DNA of 8,292 bases from Puniceicoccales bacterium (GTDB lineage: Bacteria > Verrucomicrobiota > Verrucomicrobiia > Opitutales > UBA953), in the NCBI GenBank assembly GCA_031289285.1, contig JAITPT010000216.1:1-8292 (forward strand), written 5' to 3'. The position numbers were made by a program, and so were the translations under genes. Below, piece after piece: positions 6,536 through 8,292 of this stretch. Each line of letters starts with the position of its first letter. Within the stretch, counting starts at the first letter, position 1. The notes beneath the pieces are model-generated. The model made no database searches, was not told where the DNA came from, and saw only the letters and a list, made by a program, of their open reading frames with translations.

Positions 6536-7534
6536 TTAGCGTCCCGCCGGAACCAGACGGCTCGCCGCGCTGGCAAGTTTTGCGGCTGCGAGAATGCAGC
6601 CGTGTGCCGCGACGATTGACATCCCCAGCGGCAAATTTGGCGCAAGTTCCCAGCCTTCCACCGAGGAAAATACGAAGCCCACGAAAGCCCCCAGCAGACC
6701 AAGCAGAGGTGCCGCCAGCAGGAAAACGCGCATGTTGGGCGCGAGCACGTAGGCACTCAACGCGGGCAAAAGCATTGCGCCCAAGCACACCAGCGGCCCC
6801 GCGATATAGACCGTCGCGCAAATCACCACGCCGAGCAAAAATGAAAGCAAGGTGTTCCAAAAAAACACGCGCCTGCCCGCCGCCGCTACGAAACAGGGAT
6901 CGCCGCCCGACCACAAAAACTCGTGCCGAAAAAGTGTGAACAGAAGAGTCGCCGGAACCAGTGCCGCCACCAGCAACCAGATGTCGCCGACGCCAACCGA
7001 CACGATTTGACCGCTCAGGATTTCCTTGAATTTCTCGTCCAATTGCGGGCGGGTCGCGAGGAGAAGCACTGCGCCTGCGCCTGCCAGCACATAGAGTGCG
7101 CCGTGGCGAGCATCGCTGCCGGTGCCGCGCCCACTCGCGCTACGCTGCTCCAGCCGCGTCAGCAAAAGCAGTGTCCCAAAGGTGATTACAAGCGCGATGA
7201 ACATTTGGACGAACACGCCAGCGTTTGCGACGAACCAGTTGCCCTGCGCCGCCGCCGTCGTCGCAGCGTCTGTCTGTGCGTCGGTCTGTGCCAAGCCGGC
7301 GCAATGGGTGCAAAATGCGTCGCTGCTATGCCCGATGCCAAGTGCCGCGCAAAACAATGCGCCGAGAACCATTCCTGCTGCCGACACCTGTGGCAGTGCG
7401 ACACCCAAAAATGTCGCTCGTCTCAGCACCAAAAAGCAACCTGCCACGGGCGCAAGTGCCCCAATCAGCAATGCTGCCGCAAACGGAAAAAAGTAGATGT
7501 CGTTTGAAAAGATTGTGTTAAAAAGGTTGTTCAT
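6536..7534 (-). CDS. znuB: Metal ABC transporter permease (ZnuB/TroC/MntB family)
   Basis: This 332-residue inner-membrane permease of the ABC-3 family imports zinc, manganese or iron with an ATPase (ZnuC type) and a periplasmic binding protein (ZnuA type). Family features are the first helices, LRRATFLGVALPQVSAAG (37-54), the LDEKFKEILSGQIVSVGVGD segment (165-184) that resembles the 'LFGDI' coupling region, and the pair of helices from YIAGPLVCLGAMLLPALSAY (243-262) onward. About eight hydrophobic segments are present. The product is longer than the usual 260-290 residues, mainly through a polar loop at 68-100 containing H69, C75, H77 and C78 (HSSDAFCTHC), a possible metal-binding loop. I chose ATG 7534 (MNNLFNTIFSND) because it leads straight into helix 1. 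A GTG at 7600 would add 22 residues with no family match, but overlaps the upstream remnant's stop as GTGA. No ATPase or binding-protein gene is adjacent, which is unusual. The metal is unknown, and the symbol denotes family only. Confidence 0.85.
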   Translation of the reverse strand: MNNLFNTIFSNDIYFFPFAAALLIGALAPVAGCFLVLRRATFLGVALPQVSAAGMVLGALFCAALGIGHSSDAFCTHCAGLAQTDAQTDAATTAAAQGNWFVANAGVFVQMFIALVITFGTLLLLTRLEQRSASGRGTGSDARHGALYVLAGAGAVLLLATRPQLDEKFKEILSGQIVSVGVGDIWLLVAALVPATLLFTLFRHEFLWSGGDPCFVAAAGRRVFFWNTLLSFLLGVVICATVYIAGPLVCLGAMLLPALSAYVLAPNMRVFLLAAPLLGLLGAFVGFVFSSVEGWELAPNLPLGMSIVAAHGCILAAAKLASAASRLVPAGR

Positions 7535-7637
7535 AAAAGAATGTATCAGTCCAGAAGTGGAGGAAAACCTCTCTCCCGATACTGCAAACCACTCTATCAC
7601 CCTTCGCCCCCAAACACCATAAAAATTTCCCCATCAC

Positions 7638-7665
7638 AAAAAAGGGACAGGCGCTTTTTCGCTTG
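7638..7665 (+). repeat. REP-like repeat, copy 1
   Basis: The core reads six A, then GGGACAGGCGC, five T, then CGCTTG. The flanking A-run plus G and C plus T-run are complementary, so the core can form a small hairpin. It lies between the mtaB remnant and znuB and shares the core with copies at 7974 and 8086. It resembles palindromic repeats of the form AAAAGG-TGCCTGTCC-CCTTTT that I associate with REP-associated tyrosine transposases (RAYTs). No such transposase is present in this window, so that link is an inference. Confidence 0.65.
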
Positions 7666-7731
7666 CATCTTGTCGCGGCAGGGGGAAGGGAGGGAGTAGT
7701 GGTGCCTGTGGGAGTGCCGGGGGCAGGGGCG

Positions 7732-7763
7732 GGTGTTTCTGCAGCACGGCGTTTCTGCGGCAC
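7732..7763. repeat. Imperfect 16-bp tandem duplication at the mtaB break
   Basis: GGTGTTTCTGCAGCAC (7732-7747) is followed directly by GGCGTTTCTGCGGCAC (7748-7763), with 14 of 16 identical bases. Sixteen is not a multiple of three, so the duplication shifts the minus-strand reading frame immediately after the last MtaB-like residues (GYAV). Removing one unit would join MtaB to an Ala/Pro/Thr-rich stretch (AETPAPAPGTPTGTTTPS) in the neighbouring frame. Confidence 0.8.
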
Positions 7764-7973
7764 TGACGGCGTAACCAGCTGCGGCGAGTTTATCGCGCAG
7801 CAGAAATGTCTCTGCCTGATTAAGCCGACAACCGAGTGTGTGCAGCACTGCCCGCTTGCCCAGCACTTGCGGCGCTCTTCCGTTTCTCTCGCACTCCCCC
7901 TCTGTCGCGTCCATTCTGTTCATGTCGTTCACCTTATCTCAAACAACGCCCCTCTCAAATCTTTACCGCAAAG

Positions 7974-8028
7974 AAAAAGGGTCAGACGCTTTTTCACTTG
8001 ACTCTACGACAGCGCTTTCGCGGAACGG
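7974..8028 (+). repeat. REP-like repeat, copy 2
   Basis: The core (7974-8000) reads AAAAAGGGTCAGACGC, then TTTTT, then CACTTG. It differs from copy 1 at A to T and G to A in the middle. Similarity to copy 3 extends on both sides: ACCGCAAA lies just before the core, and after ACTTG both continue with an alignable stretch ending in CGGA (to about 8024 here). The repeat unit is therefore about 55-60 bp rather than only the core hairpin. Confidence 0.65.
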
Positions 8029-8080
8029 GAGACATCGAGCACTTGCGAGCTTACTGTGTCTGCGAAAATGTTGTCGGCAC

Positions 8081-8142
8081 ACCGCAAAATAAGGGACAGG
8101 CGCTTTTTTACTTGCTTCAAAGACACCGCGTTACTCGGAAGC
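8081..8142 (+). repeat. REP-like repeat, copy 3
   Basis: The core reads ACCGCAAAATAAGGGACAG, then GCGC, six T and ACTTG (8081-8114). The downstream part (AAAGACACCGCGTTACTCGGA) aligns with copy 2 with scattered substitutions. All three copies share orientation. Copies 2 and 3 are about 112 bp apart; copies 1 and 2 are about 336 bp apart. The irregular spacing and the lack of variable equal-length spacers rule out a CRISPR array. Confidence 0.65.
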
Positions 8143-8292
8143 TGCTGTTTTCTTGCGTTGCTGTCGTTGTTACCGTCGCACTCCCACCACTGTGTCGCAC
8201 AGCGGATACAGTTCCCTATGGTTCATCCCCGCATCTCGCGGATGATGGACGGCAGGACAGAGGTTCACAGATGGAAACTTGTTTTTTTGCAG

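Larger units (their letters stand above)
7597..7932 (-). pseudogene. mtaB: Truncated 5' remnant of mtaB (tRNA t6A37 methylthiotransferase)
   Basis: MtaB is a radical-SAM enzyme of about 420-450 residues that adds a methylthio group to t6A at tRNA position 37. Here only its N terminus survives: KRAVLHTLGCRLNQAETFLLRDKLAAAGYAV, at about 7765-7857. It contains the first conserved cysteine of the N-terminal domain (GCRLNQAE). The match stops at 7765, beside an imperfect 16-bp tandem duplication. The frame then runs through unrelated Pro/Arg/Cys-rich sequence to a TGA at 7597-7599. The NTC motif, the other cluster cysteines, the radical-SAM CxxxCxxC and the TRAM domain are all absent. The open frame begins at GTG 7932; ATG 7923, preceded by AAGGTGAACGAC, is the more likely old start. 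A functional product is very unlikely. A complete mtaB may exist elsewhere in the genome. Confidence 0.75.
7933..8292. other. Gene-free stretch with REP-like repeats at the window end
   Basis: No reading frame here on either strand resembles a known protein, and none is convincingly coding. It contains REP-like copies 2 and 3 (separate entries). Beyond 8115 I see only a weak stem: CATCC at about 8224 pairs with GGATG about 11 bases later, with a bulge. No tRNA, rRNA, promoter pair or terminator could be supported. The stretch is probably intergenic or decayed sequence, and any element it belongs to may continue past the right edge. Confidence 0.5.

Noticed and set aside
6520..6547. Bidirectional rho-independent terminator between the convergent genes
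   Set aside because: The GCGGGA/TCCCGC stem encloses the T-run and the znuB stop codon rather than preceding a U-tract, so it does not fit a terminator.
7535..7640. Zur or other metal-regulator operator upstream of znuB
   Set aside because: No convincing A/T-rich inverted repeat resembling a Fur-family box was found between the permease start and the remnant.
7663..8001. 112-residue plus-strand frame antisense to the mtaB remnant
   Set aside because: Low-complexity start, no recognisable motif, and it crosses REP-like copy 2; the opposite strand has a real MtaB match.
7638..8142. CRISPR array
   Set aside because: Only three diverged copies with unequal spacing (about 336 and 112 bp) and no equal-length spacers or cas genes.

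Overview
The window is GC-rich chromosomal bacterial DNA. It reads as a Verrucomicrobiota genome, probably Opitutaceae-like. That placement is an inference from four things: the Tat-exported Gfo/Idh/MocA oxidoreductase typical of Verrucomicrobiota and Planctomycetota, the OleA-like thiolase, the near absence of Shine-Dalgarno sequences, and the short palindromic or tandem repeats in the gene gaps. No rRNA, tRNA, CRISPR array, intact insertion sequence or phage gene was found.

Layout. Positions 1-160 hold an 18-bp and then an 11-bp tandem repeat. From 161 to 3639 a plus-strand run carries nuoJ and nuoK (membrane subunits of respiratory complex I). After only 13 bp comes a large CPA2-type cation:proton antiporter where nuoL would be expected. 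Positions 3640-3982 hold a 194-bp inverted-repeat element built from 9-bp CACAAAGGG units. Two more plus-strand genes follow: a thiolase-fold condensing enzyme with the OleA catalytic signature (3983-5014) and a Tat-exported sugar-type oxidoreductase (5105-6463). The 72-bp convergent gap after them contains a G-rich direct repeat that fits the G-quadruplex pattern. On the minus strand, a znuB-like metal ABC permease (6536-7534) stands without its ATPase or binding protein. Upstream of it is the broken 5' end of a tRNA methylthiotransferase gene (mtaB). The last 360 bases hold no recognisable gene but contain two of three dispersed copies of a REP-like repeat; the third lies between the mtaB remnant and znuB.

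Functionally, the nuo segment and the antiporter probably form one transcription unit linked to proton or cation gradients. The two middle genes could be co-transcribed but show no obvious shared pathway. The right end looks like a rearranged region: a truncated gene with a frameshifting 16-bp duplication, an orphan transporter subunit and REP-like repeats in about 760 bp.

I did not find a clearly new multi-gene system. The best candidates for a second look are the antiporter inside the complex I locus, the decayed mtaB/znuB junction with its REP-like repeats, and the OleA-like enzyme without oleBCD neighbours.
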